DNA from: an uncultured Candidatus Actinomarina sp.
Lineage (GTDB): Bacteria; Actinomycetota; Acidimicrobiia; Actinomarinales; Actinomarinaceae
Length of the DNA stretch: 39,104 nt
NCBI GenBank assembly: GCA_902565645.1
Contig: CACFFJ010000002.1
Coordinates: forward strand, 1-39,104
Direction: 5' to 3'
Part shown: one piece after another, positions 18,386-28,908 of the stretch
Position numbering within the stretch: the first letter of the stretch is position 1
Layout: every line of letters begins with the position of its first letter
Notes under the pieces: generated by a model
The model's database searches: none
What the model saw: the letters and a program-made list of their open reading frames with translations, nothing else
What the model was told of the DNA's origin: nothing
Made by a program: the position numbers and the translations under genes

Positions 18386-20197
18386 ATGGGAAAAGCAGTA
18401 GGTATTGACTTAGGTACAACAAATAGTGTAGTTGCCGTCCTTGAGGGTGGTGAACCAACAGTTATAGCTAACGCAGAAGGAAATAGAACAACTCCTTCTA
18501 TTGTTGCATTTAAAGGAGAAGAAGTATTAGTTGGTGAACTAGCTAAGAGACAGGCTATTACAAACCCAGACAACACAATTCGATCAATAAAAAGAGAGAT
18601 AGGTTCAAAATGGAAAGAGAAGTTTGAAGGCAAGGATTACACGCCTCAAGAAATTTCAGCAAGAATCCTTCAAAAGCTTAAAAGAGATGCTGAAAGCTAT
18701 ATTGGTGAAGATGTAACTGATGCAGTAATTACGGTACCAGCATATTTCAATGATGCTGAAAGACAAGCTACAAAAGAAGCTGGTCAAATTGCAGGGCTTA
18801 ATGTGTTAAGAATAATAAATGAACCAACAGCTGCAGCTTTAGCTTACGGTCTAGAAAATAACGAAGATCAAAAAATTTTAGTTTATGACTTAGGTGGAGG
18901 AACCTTTGATGTTTCTGTATTAGAAATTTCAGAAGGAGTTTTCGAAGTTAAATCAACATCAGGAGACTCTAAATTAGGTGGGGACGACTGGGATGAAAGA
19001 GTAATGGACTGGTTAGTAGAAAAATTTAAATCTTCAACTGGAATAGATCTTTCAGAAGACAAAATGGCTATGCAAAGAATTAAAGAAGGTGCAGAAAAAG
19101 CAAAGATAGAGCTCTCTTCTACCACTGAAACTGAAATAAACCTCCCCTTTATTACAGCAAACGATGCTGGTCCTCAGCATTTGTTAGAAAAACTATCTAG
19201 AAGTGAATTTGAGAAAATTACATCTGACCTTGTAGAGAGAACAAAAGAGCCTGTAACTAAAGCGGTTAAAGATGCCGGGTTGTCTTTTTCTGATATTCAA
19301 CACATAATTCTTGTTGGTGGATCAACAAGAATTCCTGCAGTACAAGCTTTGGTTAAATCAATTACTGGGAAGGAACCTTCAAAAGGCGTTAATCCTGATG
19401 AAGTTGTTGCTTCAGGTGCTGCAATTCAAGCTGGTGTACTAAAGGGTGATGTTAAAGATGTTTTACTTCTTGATGTAACACCTTTAACTCTTGGGGTTGA
19501 AACTAAGGGTGGAATAATGACAAAGATGATTGAAAGAAACACAACAATACCAACAAAAAGATCTGAAACTTTCTCAACAGCTGACGATGGTCAAACAGAA
19601 GTAACTATTCATGTATTACAAGGAGAAAGGGAAATGGCATCAGGTAACAAGTCCTTGGGTACTTTTAACTTGACTGGTATACCATCAGCAAAAGCTGGAA
19701 CCCCTCAAATAGAAGTTACTTTTGATATAGATGCAAATGGAATTGTTAATGTTAGTGCTAAAGATCTTGGTACAGGTAAAGAGCAAGCTATAACAATAAC
19801 AGGTGGCACTGCTCTTGAAGAGGACGAGATAGAGAGAATGATTAAGGATGCAGAAGAACATGCAAATGAAGATGCTAAGAAAAAAGAGCATGTTGAGACA
19901 AGAAATTTAGCTGAAAGTATGGTTACGTCAACAGAAAAGATGCTTGAGGAAAATAAAGATAAGGCAACAGATGATGAGGTTAAATCAATTACTGAAAATA
20001 AAGAGCAACTATCAAAAGTTCTTGAAAATCAAGATGCAAGTATAGATGAGATTAAAAAAGCTGTAGAGGATCTAACTAAAGCTAGCCAATCTTTTGCAGA
20101 AAAACTTTACGCTGAAGCACAACAGGAGAATCAAGCTTCTGAAAATGAAGATGGACCCGATGATGTTGTTGAAGGCGAAGTTGTAGAAGATGAGTAA
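18386..20197 (+). CDS. dnaK: Molecular chaperone DnaK
   Basis: '[38 protein letters not shown]', '[12 protein letters not shown]', '[12 protein letters not shown]'. Confidence 0.99.
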   Translation: MGKAVGIDLGTTNSVVAVLEGGEPTVIANAEGNRTTPSIVAFKGEEVLVGELAKRQAITNPDNTIRSIKREIGSKWKEKFEGKDYTPQEISARILQKLKRDAESYIGEDVTDAVITVPAYFNDAERQATKEAGQIAGLNVLRIINEPTAAALAYGLENNEDQKILVYDLGGGTFDVSVLEISEGVFEVKSTSGDSKLGGDDWDERVMDWLVEKFKSSTGIDLSEDKMAMQRIKEGAEKAKIELSSTTETEINLPFITANDAGPQHLLEKLSRSEFEKITSDLVERTKEPVTKAVKDAGLSFSDIQHIILVGGSTRIPAVQALVKSITGKEPSKGVNPDEVVASGAAIQAGVLKGDVKDVLLLDVTPLTLGVETKGGIMTKMIERNTTIPTKRSETFSTADDGQTEVTIHVLQGEREMASGNKSLGTFNLTGIPSAKAGTPQIEVTFDIDANGIVNVSAKDLGTGKEQAITITGGTALEEDEIERMIKDAEEHANEDAKKKEHVETRNLAESMVTSTEKMLEENKDKATDDEVKSITENKEQLSKVLENQDASIDEIKKAVEDLTKASQSFAEKLYAEAQQENQASENEDGPDDVVEGEVVEDE

Positions 20198-20681
20198 AAA
20201 AGATACATCAAAAAATAAAAAAGAGTCTACAAAAGATCAAGAAAATTCTAATAAAGAAGCAGTAGCCTCTGTTCCTTTAGAAGATTACGAGAAAATAAAA
20301 GATGACTACTTAAGGCTTGCTGCAGATTTTGATAACTTTAAAAAGAGAATTGAAAAAGAAAAAGAACAGCAACTTTTAGGGACTATTTCTCTCGTTTTAG
20401 CAGGTCTATTTCCTCTTATAGATAATCTTGAAATAGCTATGAACCAAGAAAAAACCCCAAAAGAAATCGAGGCACTTCATAAATTAGTAACTGCTTTTCT
20501 AGAAGGTTTAAGTATTAGTGAGGTTCCTGGTACTGGGGAAAATTTTGATCCCACACATCATGAAGCCATTGAACACACTGGTGAGGGAGAGAAAGAAATA
20601 GTCAAAGAAGTATTAAGAAAAGGGTATAAAATTCAAGATAAACTAATCAGACCAGCAATGGTTAAAGTTAGCAGTGAATAG
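20190..20681 (+). CDS. grpE: Nucleotide exchange factor GrpE
   Basis: Between dnaK and dnaJ. '[21 protein letters not shown]...[44 protein letters not shown]'. Confidence 0.96.
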   Translation: MSKKDTSKNKKESTKDQENSNKEAVASVPLEDYEKIKDDYLRLAADFDNFKKRIEKEKEQQLLGTISLVLAGLFPLIDNLEIAMNQEKTPKEIEALHKLVTAFLEGLSISEVPGTGENFDPTHHEAIEHTGEGEKEIVKEVLRKGYKIQDKLIRPAMVKVSSE

Positions 20682-21753
20682 AGACTGGCTAGAAAAAGAT
20701 TTTTACGCCATTCTTGGCGTTTCAAAGGATGCAAGCACTGAAGAAATAAAGCAAGCATATAAAAAGCTTGCAAGAGAAAACCATCCCGATCTAAACCCAG
20801 GTGACACAGAAGCTGAAAAGAAATTTAAAGAGATTTCAGAAGCTAGCGCTATATTAACCGACGAAGGAAAACGTCAAGAATACGATCAAGTTAGGGCTAT
20901 GGGAGCTTCAGGTTTTTCAGGTTTTTCAGGTGGTCAGGGTTTTAATGTTGACATTGGTGATATTTTTGGGGATATATTTGGTTTTGGAGGTTCAGGCAGA
21001 AGAAAAGGTCAAACCTATCAAACAAATCTTACCATTTCGTTTATTGATGCTGCATCAGGTATAGAAACTAACGTTCCTCTTAGGAAAGAAGTTGTTTGTG
21101 AAGACTGTAGAGGTAATGGTTCTGAAAAAGGTACTGCTTACCATACATGTAATATTTGCAACGGAAGTGGACAAACAGCTTCTAATCAAGGGTTCTTTTC
21201 TTTTGCACAGCCTTGTTCAGCTTGCAAAGGGCAAGGAAATGTAATAGACAAACAATGTAAAGCTTGTAGAGCTCAAGGTTCTGTTATAAAAAACGAAACT
21301 ATAAAAGTTAAAGTTCCAGCAGGTGTTGATAATGGTACCGTTATTAGGTTAAGGGGCTATGGTGGTCCGGGAGAGGCAGGAGCGCCTGATGGTGACTTGT
21401 TAGTTCAAGTAGGTGTAGAGCCTCATAAATATTTTAAAAGAAATGGTAGTGATTTAATTCTAGAAATTCCTTTGCTTTTCTCCGAAGCAGCTTTAGGAGC
21501 CACTATTAAAATTCCAACTCTGAATAAAACAGTTAGTTTAAAAATACCTCAAGGCACACCAAGCGGTAAATCCTTTAAAGTAAAAGGAGAAGGTATTTCT
21601 CCTCAAGGAAGAAGATCTGGAGATTTATATGTAAGAGTTTCTATCAAACCACCTTCAAAATTATCTAAATCAGGTAAAAAGAAGCTTGAAGAATTTAGGG
21701 ATGAAGGATACGAAGGAGCCCCGGAAGAATATAGAGGTTATTTATATGAGTGA
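20674..21753 (+). CDS. dnaJ: Chaperone DnaJ
   Basis: J domain 'DFYAILGVSKDASTEEIKQAYKKLARENHPDLNPG', G/F region, four CxxCxGxG-like zinc motifs (CEDC, CNIC, CSAC, CKAC). GTG start. Confidence 0.97.
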   Translation: MNRDWLEKDFYAILGVSKDASTEEIKQAYKKLARENHPDLNPGDTEAEKKFKEISEASAILTDEGKRQEYDQVRAMGASGFSGFSGGQGFNVDIGDIFGDIFGFGGSGRRKGQTYQTNLTISFIDAASGIETNVPLRKEVVCEDCRGNGSEKGTAYHTCNICNGSGQTASNQGFFSFAQPCSACKGQGNVIDKQCKACRAQGSVIKNETIKVKVPAGVDNGTVIRLRGYGGPGEAGAPDGDLLVQVGVEPHKYFKRNGSDLILEIPLLFSEAALGATIKIPTLNKTVSLKIPQGTPSGKSFKVKGEGISPQGRRSGDLYVRVSIKPPSKLSKSGKKKLEEFRDEGYEGAPEEYRGYLYE

Positions 21754-22135
21754 CGAAAAGATTGTTTCTCTATACTTTATTTCAGTAGCTTCTACTTTGT
21801 CTGGAATTCATCCTCAAACTATTAGAACTTATGAAGAAAAAGGTTTGATTAAACCTTATAGGACAAAAGGTGGCACAAGAAGATACTCTCAAGAAGATGT
21901 CGATAAATTAATACAAATTGCAAACCTCTCTCAAAGAGGAATTAATTTAGATGGGATAAAAATTATTTATGAAATGAGAGACAAGATTGAGGAAATGCAA
22001 GAAAAAATAGAGGGTTTACAAGATGAAATAAGTAACGAGAAGCTTGATAGAGTTAAAAAAGAAAATGAAATTCACAAAAGTTACAAAAATGAAATTGTTA
22101 AAAAGTCAAATAAGGACCTACGTAAAAAACCCTAA
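21746..22135 (+). CDS. hspR: HspR, MerR-family heat-shock repressor
   Basis: ATG at 21746 overlaps the dnaJ stop. 'YFISVASTLSGIHPQTIRTYEEKGLIKPYRTKGGTRRYSQEDVDKLIQIANLSQRGINLDGIKIIYEM' MerR HTH. Position after dnaJ is typical of Actinobacteria. Confidence 0.92.
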   Translation: MSDEKIVSLYFISVASTLSGIHPQTIRTYEEKGLIKPYRTKGGTRRYSQEDVDKLIQIANLSQRGINLDGIKIIYEMRDKIEEMQEKIEGLQDEISNEKLDRVKKENEIHKSYKNEIVKKSNKDLRKKP

Positions 22136-22151
22136 AATCTAATATTCTTAA

Positions 22152-23303
22152 ATGAACAAAAATTTACGTATAACAAATCTTGATTTTATACGGGGTGTCG
22201 CGCTTCTTGGAATACTTGTTATGAACGTGATCTCATTTGGTTTACCAATTAGTGCATATTACAACCACTCTTCTTATGGAGTAGAAAATACACTTGACTG
22301 GATTGTAGTTATAATTTCATCAATCTTTTTTGATAGTAAAATGATGGGTTTGTTTTCTATGCTTTTTGGTGCTGGAATGGTGCTGTTCTATGATAGAGCA
22401 AAAGAAAAAACTACCTGGCCTTTATTGTTGTCTTTCTGGAGAAATTTTCTATTGCTTTGTTTTGGCCTTATACATATAACAATTTGGGATGGGGACATTC
22501 TTACTGTGTATGGAATTTGTGCAATGTTTATTATTGCAACGCGAATGGTAAAAATTAAAAATATTAAATCTTTAATTTTCATAACTAGCTTCTTTTTGGT
22601 TTCAAGCACATACATAACTAACTACTTTGACTCACTTTACGATGAAAATGGAAACTTGTCTTCTGAGTATTTATGGATAGAAGTAGCAAATAAAGGGAGC
22701 GATGTGTCTTTAGGAAAATTTTGGTTCCCTGATACAGATGCATTTAGTAATGTAATTGGACTTTGGTTGGTTAGTGAAGGATTTATAAGAGCTTTTACTT
22801 TGATGGTGTTTGGAATGCTTCTATATAGATTAGGTATTTTGAATGGAACAAAAGAAAAATCTTTTTATACAAAACTCATGTTTTATGGTTTTGGGATAGG
22901 TTTACCTCTATCTATTTATAGCATTTACATACTGATAACTGGAGAATATAGTCCGGGGTTATTTTTACCTAGCAGAATAGTTAATACTCTATCTATAATC
23001 CCAATGGTTACTGGATATGTTGGACTACTTACTATTTTAAATAAGCAAATAAAAAGTCAAATTGCTGAGAGGCTTCGAGCATGTGGAAGAATGGCATTTA
23101 CAAACTACATAGTACAAACACTTTTTGGAACTCTTGTTTTTACTTACATCTTTGATCTTGGAGAACTCACCAGGTCTCAATTAATTTTATTCGTACTAAT
23201 TGTCTGGATATTTCAATACTTTTGGTCAAAAGTAATTTTGGATAAATGGAAATTTGGTCCGCTCGAATGGTTCTGGAGAAAACTAACTTACTTCTTTATT
23301 TAG
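22152..23303 (+). CDS. DUF418 / YeiB-like membrane protein
   Basis: 'NLDFIRGVALLGILVMNVISFGLP', many TM segments, C-terminal 'RLRACGRMAFTNYIVQTLFGTLVF'. Confidence 0.88.
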   Translation: MNKNLRITNLDFIRGVALLGILVMNVISFGLPISAYYNHSSYGVENTLDWIVVIISSIFFDSKMMGLFSMLFGAGMVLFYDRAKEKTTWPLLLSFWRNFLLLCFGLIHITIWDGDILTVYGICAMFIIATRMVKIKNIKSLIFITSFFLVSSTYITNYFDSLYDENGNLSSEYLWIEVANKGSDVSLGKFWFPDTDAFSNVIGLWLVSEGFIRAFTLMVFGMLLYRLGILNGTKEKSFYTKLMFYGFGIGLPLSIYSIYILITGEYSPGLFLPSRIVNTLSIIPMVTGYVGLLTILNKQIKSQIAERLRACGRMAFTNYIVQTLFGTLVFTYIFDLGELTRSQLILFVLIVWIFQYFWSKVILDKWKFGPLEWFWRKLTYFFI

Positions 23304-24991
23304 TTTTTATATTTTTCAATAAAAGCTTCAATCTTATTTTCTAGAATCGGTAGTGTTATTCCTCCGTCACATAACACTTCATCGTGAAAATAACGAATAT
23401 CGAACTTTTCACCAAGCTCGTTTTCAGCTCGACTTCTAAGTTCTTCAATTTTTAATTGACCCATTTTATAAGCACAAGCTTGACCTGGCCATGCAATATA
23501 TCTATCAGTCTCAATATTTGCATTAATCTCCTCAATAGGAGAATTTGATCTAAAAAAATCAATAGCTTTATCTCTTGACCACCCTAAGCCATGCATCCCT
23601 GTATCAAGTACTAAACGGCAAGCTCTCCAGGCGTCATTCCCAAGTCGTCCTAATTGTTGAACATCATTCGAATATAGACCCATCTCGTTAGCTAATTGCT
23701 CAGAATAAAGACCCCAACCCTCAACAAATGCTGTTGAAGCTGTATATCTTTGAAAGTCAGGAACACCTTGTAACTCAACTGCAATTGTTCTGTCAAGATG
23801 ATGTCCAGGTATAGCTTCATGAAAAGCTACGCTTTCAGCTTCAAATATGCTTTTTGTCTCAGCTTTATAGGTGTTCAAAAAATAAGTACCATCTCTAGAC
23901 CCGTCTGGCAGTGGAGGAAAATAATATGCTGGTGGAGCGTGTTTTTCAGATTGTGTTGGTACAGGCAGAACTTTACAAGGAGCTTTCGGAAACACTGTAA
24001 ACCACTCTCCAAGAGGTTTGTATGCCCTCTCAATAGTATCTTCTGCTAATTGCAACATTTGTTCTTTGCTCTCGTATCTCATAGAAGGTTCGGTTTGCAT
24101 TTTGTACAACACATCCTCTGGTTTTTCAACACCATCAAAAACATTCTTACCAATTTCAAAGAATTCTTTTTTCAATCTCTCTATTTCGGAAAGCCCAATC
24201 TCATGTACTTCTTTAACTGTTGTTTCTTTATGTCCTGTATATTTTCTAAGACTTCTTAAATAAACCTCTTCACCACCATCAATCCACATAATTCCTGGGT
24301 TTTCATCGGTTCTGCCTTTTGGCAAATGGTCAACTTGTAATTGTTCCAAGTAGCTCATTACACTAGGTCGAACATATTTTTCAATAATATCTTTTGCCTT
24401 GTCTTTCCACTGTGAAACTTCATTTTCGTCGATTTCTGGGGAAAAATTAACAAGAAGCAAGGGGTCCTCTTCAAGAGATGTGTCTAAATAGCTTTCCAGC
24501 TGGTCAATACTTCTTTCTAAGTTGCGCTGAGTTGCAACTCTATTCTTACTAAGTCCTTGTTTTTGAACATCTGAAATTTGACTATAAAATCTTTGATAAA
24601 GTTCTAACCTTTTTAGTAGCATGTCGCTAGATTCTTTATCCGGTACAAACATTTGCTGGTTGTAATCAATCAAGAAACCTTCAAAACCAGCAACGCCTGC
24701 TGAAAATTCCCAACTTCTATCAATAAGTGAATCATGATTAGAATCAAGTGCAAATTCAAGCATTCCATAAGTAACCTTTTCTCTACTACTTAAATTTTCA
24801 AAATCTATCTCGCTTAATCTCTGTTTAAAATTGTTAACATTTTGTATTTCTTTTTCGAATTTTTCTTCAGTTAGTTCCTCTATTTGATCAAAATATTCTT
24901 TACGGCCACGCATAATCGCGGATGTTGGAGAAGATTCTAGACTGGCTTTGAAAAAATCCTTAGCTAAAAGATCTAAATTTTCATCACTCAT
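23300..24991 (-). CDS. DUF885 family putative metallohydrolase
   Basis: 'ESVAFHEAIPGHHLDR' HExxxxH motif and 'VEGWGLYSEQLANEMGLY'. The start at 24991 (ATGAGTGA overlap with the upstream gene's stop) is favoured over 25012. Confidence 0.88.
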   Translation of the reverse strand: MSDENLDLLAKDFFKASLESSPTSAIMRGRKEYFDQIEELTEEKFEKEIQNVNNFKQRLSEIDFENLSSREKVTYGMLEFALDSNHDSLIDRSWEFSAGVAGFEGFLIDYNQQMFVPDKESSDMLLKRLELYQRFYSQISDVQKQGLSKNRVATQRNLERSIDQLESYLDTSLEEDPLLLVNFSPEIDENEVSQWKDKAKDIIEKYVRPSVMSYLEQLQVDHLPKGRTDENPGIMWIDGGEEVYLRSLRKYTGHKETTVKEVHEIGLSEIERLKKEFFEIGKNVFDGVEKPEDVLYKMQTEPSMRYESKEQMLQLAEDTIERAYKPLGEWFTVFPKAPCKVLPVPTQSEKHAPPAYYFPPLPDGSRDGTYFLNTYKAETKSIFEAESVAFHEAIPGHHLDRTIAVELQGVPDFQRYTASTAFVEGWGLYSEQLANEMGLYSNDVQQLGRLGNDAWRACRLVLDTGMHGLGWSRDKAIDFFRSNSPIEEINANIETDRYIAWPGQACAYKMGQLKIEELRSRAENELGEKFDIRYFHDEVLCDGGITLPILENKIEAFIEKYKN

Positions 24992-25730
24992 TTTTGGCCT
25001 CCCTAAGCTCATCTAATTCTTTGTCTATCTCTTCAAGCTTATTCAATACATCTTCAAGTGTAGTTTGTTTATCTCCAAAATTAGATAGAAAATAAGCAGA
25101 AACTGCAGCAGTAAGTGTTGCTATAAATCCAATACCAAGAATCATTAATGTACTAGCAACAATTCTTCCAAGAGTTGTATAGGGGGTTATGTCCCCATAG
25201 CCTACAGTTGTTATTGTAACTAAAGCCCACCAAATTCCATCACCAAAAGTTTCTACCTCAGGTTCTGCAACATAGAATAAAAATCCAAAGAATATAATTA
25301 AAAAGATAGTCGCATAAACAATAAATCTGAGTCCTCTGCTGTTAAAAATAGTTTTTATTGCGGTACCAAACTTTGCAAAGACAGCAGCTAATCTAAATAG
25401 CTGGAAAAATCTTAATAACCTAGGAAGCCTGACAAATCTTAAAAATCTTGAGGATTCAAAGCCTTGAGGAACAAAAGGTATGGAGGCAAAAACAATAAAT
25501 AGTTCCAACTTATGATTTTTAACATATTCTTTTTTGTTTTCAGCAAGAAAAAAGAGATGGGTATATTCAAGTAAAAATATTACCCATATTCCCCAATTTA
25601 GATAATTAGCAAATTCTTTCAGAGGTGAGTCTCGATATTCTATGATAATTACTGGTATCAAAAGGATTACAGCAATAAGAACCGGTATTTCATAAAATTT
25701 CTCTACTTTTAAATATCTTGAATTGGACAT
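24984..25730 (-). CDS. Voltage-gated-like potassium channel / ion transporter
   Basis: S4-like 'SRFLRFVRLPRLLRFFQLFRLA' and selectivity filter 'ITTVGYGDITPYT'. Confidence 0.93.
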   Translation of the reverse strand: MSNSRYLKVEKFYEIPVLIAVILLIPVIIIEYRDSPLKEFANYLNWGIWVIFLLEYTHLFFLAENKKEYVKNHKLELFIVFASIPFVPQGFESSRFLRFVRLPRLLRFFQLFRLAAVFAKFGTAIKTIFNSRGLRFIVYATIFLIIFFGFLFYVAEPEVETFGDGIWWALVTITTVGYGDITPYTTLGRIVASTLMILGIGFIATLTAAVSAYFLSNFGDKQTTLEDVLNKLEEIDKELDELREAKNE

Positions 25731-25759
25731 ACAGACATTATAAATATAAATTTAATACT

Positions 25760-27040
25760 GTGAAGAGGGTTATTTTTCTTACCGTATTACTAATAGGCAC
25801 CTATGTGTTTGAATTTCTCCTTCTTAATCCTGGAAATGTTGCAGATGAAATTCACTACTATAAAGAGCCTTCTGAAATTTCAGTAACAAATCCAACAATA
25901 TATAAAGAAGACCTAAAGCACTATTATCAAACATTAAAAAAATTGGATCAAGAAGATTTTGAAAATGTAGATGAAGCAATTTCTTCAGATGCTGATAGCC
26001 TTGTTGAGAATTTTAACTCTTTAATTAATCAGGCAGTTGATGAAATAAATTTAAACCTCATGTTTTATAATTTCAACAAATTTAGAAATTCAAACAATGG
26101 TATAAAAGGAATCTACATCAACGGATACCATATGAATAATGAAGAAAAAATTACTGAAGTAAAAGAAATTTTAAAAAATACAAATGTAAACACTCTAGTC
26201 ATTGATGTAAAAACAGATAATGGTCACATAATGTTTAAGAGCAATGTACCAGAGGTGGCTGTATTAAATAACGAAAGAATAAAGTATGACGCTACATCAT
26301 TAAATGGTCTAAGAGAAATAAAAGAAATATATTTAATAGCTAGAATTGTTGTTTTCCAGGATCCAATATTTGCAAAAAAATTTAACGAAGAAGCTGTATA
26401 TGACTCAAAATCAAATAATATTTATTCACAAGATGGTCAGTACTTTTTAGACCCTGGTAGTGAATTAGTAAGAAAGTATATAACTGAGCTCTCTGTTGAA
26501 GCTTGTAGGTTAGGATTTAATGAAATTCAATTTGATTATGTTAGGTATCCTGATTCAAATTATCAATTTATGGTTTTCAAGGAAGAGAGTAACTATGAAA
26601 ACAGAATCAATAATATTAATACTTTTTTAAGAGGTGCAAAGGAAGCCCTACATAAAGAAGGGTGTTTAGTATCAGCTGACATCTTTGGATATGTTTTAAC
26701 TAACAAATCCGATGGAGGTATAGGACAAAATCTTGAAACTATAGTGGAGAGCGTAGATTTTATTTCACCTATGGTTTATCCGTCACATTACTCTAATGGT
26801 TCATTTGGTTATGAAAATCCAAATAATCATCCTTATTCAGTAGTTACAAATGCTTTAGACGATGGACTAGAAAGAGGGGTCTCAGAAGAACAACTAAGAC
26901 CCTATCTACAAGGCTTTTGGCATACAGTTCAAGATGTAAGAGAAAATATAAAAGCAGCTGAAGATAAAAAACTTGATTGGTTAATTTGGAATAATTTAAC
27001 TAAGTATGAATTGGATTATTTTACTAAACTCGAATCATGA
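25760..27040 (+). CDS. Putative glycoside hydrolase (DUF4015/GHL-like TIM barrel)
   Basis: GTG start at 25760 followed by a hydrophobic N-terminus. 'IKGIYINGYHMN...VNTLVIDVKTDNGHIMFKS', 'FNEIQFDYVRYPDS', 'VDFISPMVYPSHYSNGSFGYENPNNHPYSVV'. The ORF track's start at 25718 overlaps the divergent channel gene. Confidence 0.85.
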   Translation: MKRVIFLTVLLIGTYVFEFLLLNPGNVADEIHYYKEPSEISVTNPTIYKEDLKHYYQTLKKLDQEDFENVDEAISSDADSLVENFNSLINQAVDEINLNLMFYNFNKFRNSNNGIKGIYINGYHMNNEEKITEVKEILKNTNVNTLVIDVKTDNGHIMFKSNVPEVAVLNNERIKYDATSLNGLREIKEIYLIARIVVFQDPIFAKKFNEEAVYDSKSNNIYSQDGQYFLDPGSELVRKYITELSVEACRLGFNEIQFDYVRYPDSNYQFMVFKEESNYENRINNINTFLRGAKEALHKEGCLVSADIFGYVLTNKSDGGIGQNLETIVESVDFISPMVYPSHYSNGSFGYENPNNHPYSVVTNALDDGLERGVSEEQLRPYLQGFWHTVQDVRENIKAAEDKKLDWLIWNNLTKYELDYFTKLES

Positions 27041-28176
27041 GTATTAAAGAGCAATTCAAAAAAGACCTCGAGTCTATACATGACAATCTAATCCAAGTAA
27101 GTGACTGGATGTATGAAAATCCAGAACTTGGTTTCGAAGAATATAAAACTTCAGAATATTTAGTCAACTTTATTAAATCATTCGATAAAAATGTTGCTTT
27201 TCCTACAAAAGACCTGGAAACTGCGTTTGAAATAACTTTTGGCAAAAAAGGACCTCTTGTTGTCCTTTGCGTAGAGTACGATGCTCTTCCCGAAATTGGG
27301 CATGCTTGTGGTCACAATATTATTGCTACAGCGTCAATAGGTGCTGGTTTAGCATTGAGAAATCATGTAGATGAATTAGGAATAAGAGTAAAAATCTTAG
27401 GCACTCCTGCTGAAGAAGGTGGTGGTGGAAAAATAATTTTATTAGACAATGGAGCATTTGAGGATGCTAGTTGTTCAATGATGATTCATCCAGGACCATT
27501 AAATGTTGCCAATCCAACTTTTACAACTATACAGCAATATAAAGTTGAATTCTTTGGTAAGGATGCTCATGCTGCAGGAGCTCCAGAAAAAGGACGTAAT
27601 GCTTTAGATGCACAGATTCAACTATTTGTAAATGTCTCAACGTATAGACAGCAAATGGTGCAGTCAAATAGAATGCATGGCGTTATAAAAGATGGTGGTT
27701 TTAAACCAAACATAATACCTTCTTACACCAGCTCCGAGTGGTACCTAAGGTCTCTTAATGAAGATGGTCTTGATGTCCTTGAAGAAGATTTTTTAAATTG
27801 TGTAAATGCAGCTGCTTTAGCGACAAAGTGTGAAGCAAAAGTAACTTCTCCCGATTACAAGTATCGTGAAATACTAAATAACAAAACTATGTACGAGTTA
27901 TTTATGGAAAATTGTGAAAACATTGGAAGAGAAATGCCTTTAGAAGATCCTTTAAGGCCGGGTCTGGGATCAACAGACATGGGAAACATTTCTTTAGCAA
28001 TGCCTTCAATACATCCTATGCTAGATATTGATGCTGGTGAAGCTGTTAACCATCAGCCAGAGTATGCCGCGGCTACTATTAAACCAGGAGGGCATAAAGC
28101 AATTTTTGATGGTGCATACGGAATGGGGACAACAATTATTGACTTAGCTGAAAAAAATCTTTGGGATAATCTTTAA
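27037..28176 (+). CDS. M20-family amidohydrolase / peptidase
   Basis: '[21 protein letters not shown]', '[28 protein letters not shown]', '[19 protein letters not shown]'. Confidence 0.92.
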   Translation: MSIKEQFKKDLESIHDNLIQVSDWMYENPELGFEEYKTSEYLVNFIKSFDKNVAFPTKDLETAFEITFGKKGPLVVLCVEYDALPEIGHACGHNIIATASIGAGLALRNHVDELGIRVKILGTPAEEGGGGKIILLDNGAFEDASCSMMIHPGPLNVANPTFTTIQQYKVEFFGKDAHAAGAPEKGRNALDAQIQLFVNVSTYRQQMVQSNRMHGVIKDGGFKPNIIPSYTSSEWYLRSLNEDGLDVLEEDFLNCVNAAALATKCEAKVTSPDYKYREILNNKTMYELFMENCENIGREMPLEDPLRPGLGSTDMGNISLAMPSIHPMLDIDAGEAVNHQPEYAAATIKPGGHKAIFDGAYGMGTTIIDLAEKNLWDNL

Positions 28177-28901
28177 AGTATTTGGCTTAAGAAAAGTTTA
28201 GTTCTTTCATGTTTTGGTTTGTCGAAGAACAATTCTGGTGTATTCTCTTCTACCATTTGACCATCATCAAATAACATAACCCTGTCAGCCACTTCTTTAG
28301 CGAATCCCATTTCATGGGTAACAACTATCATTGTCATACCGTCTTCTGCCAGTACTTTCATAGCGTCTAGTACCTCTTTAATCATCTCAGGGTCTAAAGC
28401 TGATGTAGGTTCATCAAATAACATTATCTTAGGTTCCATTGCTAATGCTCTCGCTATAGCTACTCTCTGTTGCTGACCACCTGACAGCTGGCCTGGGTAC
28501 TTGTTTGCTTGCTCAGGAATACCCATTCTCTCGAGTAACTCCATTGCTTTCTCTTCAGATTCGCTTCTACTTTTTTTCCTAACCCAAATAGGAGCAAGGG
28601 TAACATTTTGCAGAACCGTTATGTGTGGAAACAAATTGAAGCTCTGAAAGACCATACCCACTTCTGACCTAATTGTTTCTATGTTTTTTAAATCATTAGT
28701 TAGTTCTGTTCCGTCGACTACTATCTGTCCTTCTTGGTGTTGTTCAAGTCTGTTTATACATCTAATAAAAGTTGACTTCCCTGAACCTGAGGGACCACAA
28801 ATAACTAATACCTCTCCTTCAGCAACCTCCATTGATATCCCTTTAAGAGCTTGGAAATCACCAAACCATTTCTTCACATCTTTTGCTTGAATTATGCTCA
28901 T
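28173..28901 (-). CDS. Polar amino-acid ABC transporter ATP-binding protein (AapP/GlnQ-like)
   Basis: Walker A '[18 protein letters not shown]', signature '[35 protein letters not shown]'. Confidence 0.97.
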   Translation of the reverse strand: MSIIQAKDVKKWFGDFQALKGISMEVAEGEVLVICGPSGSGKSTFIRCINRLEQHQEGQIVVDGTELTNDLKNIETIRSEVGMVFQSFNLFPHITVLQNVTLAPIWVRKKSRSESEEKAMELLERMGIPEQANKYPGQLSGGQQQRVAIARALAMEPKIMLFDEPTSALDPEMIKEVLDAMKVLAEDGMTMIVVTHEMGFAKEVADRVMLFDDGQMVEENTPELFFDKPKHERTKLFLSQIL

Positions 28902-28908
28902 ATTTAAA

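Noticed and set aside
20900-20940. Short tandem repeat 'aggtttttcaggtttttcaggt'
   Set aside because: It encodes the Gly/Phe-rich linker of DnaJ, so it is ordinary low-complexity coding sequence.
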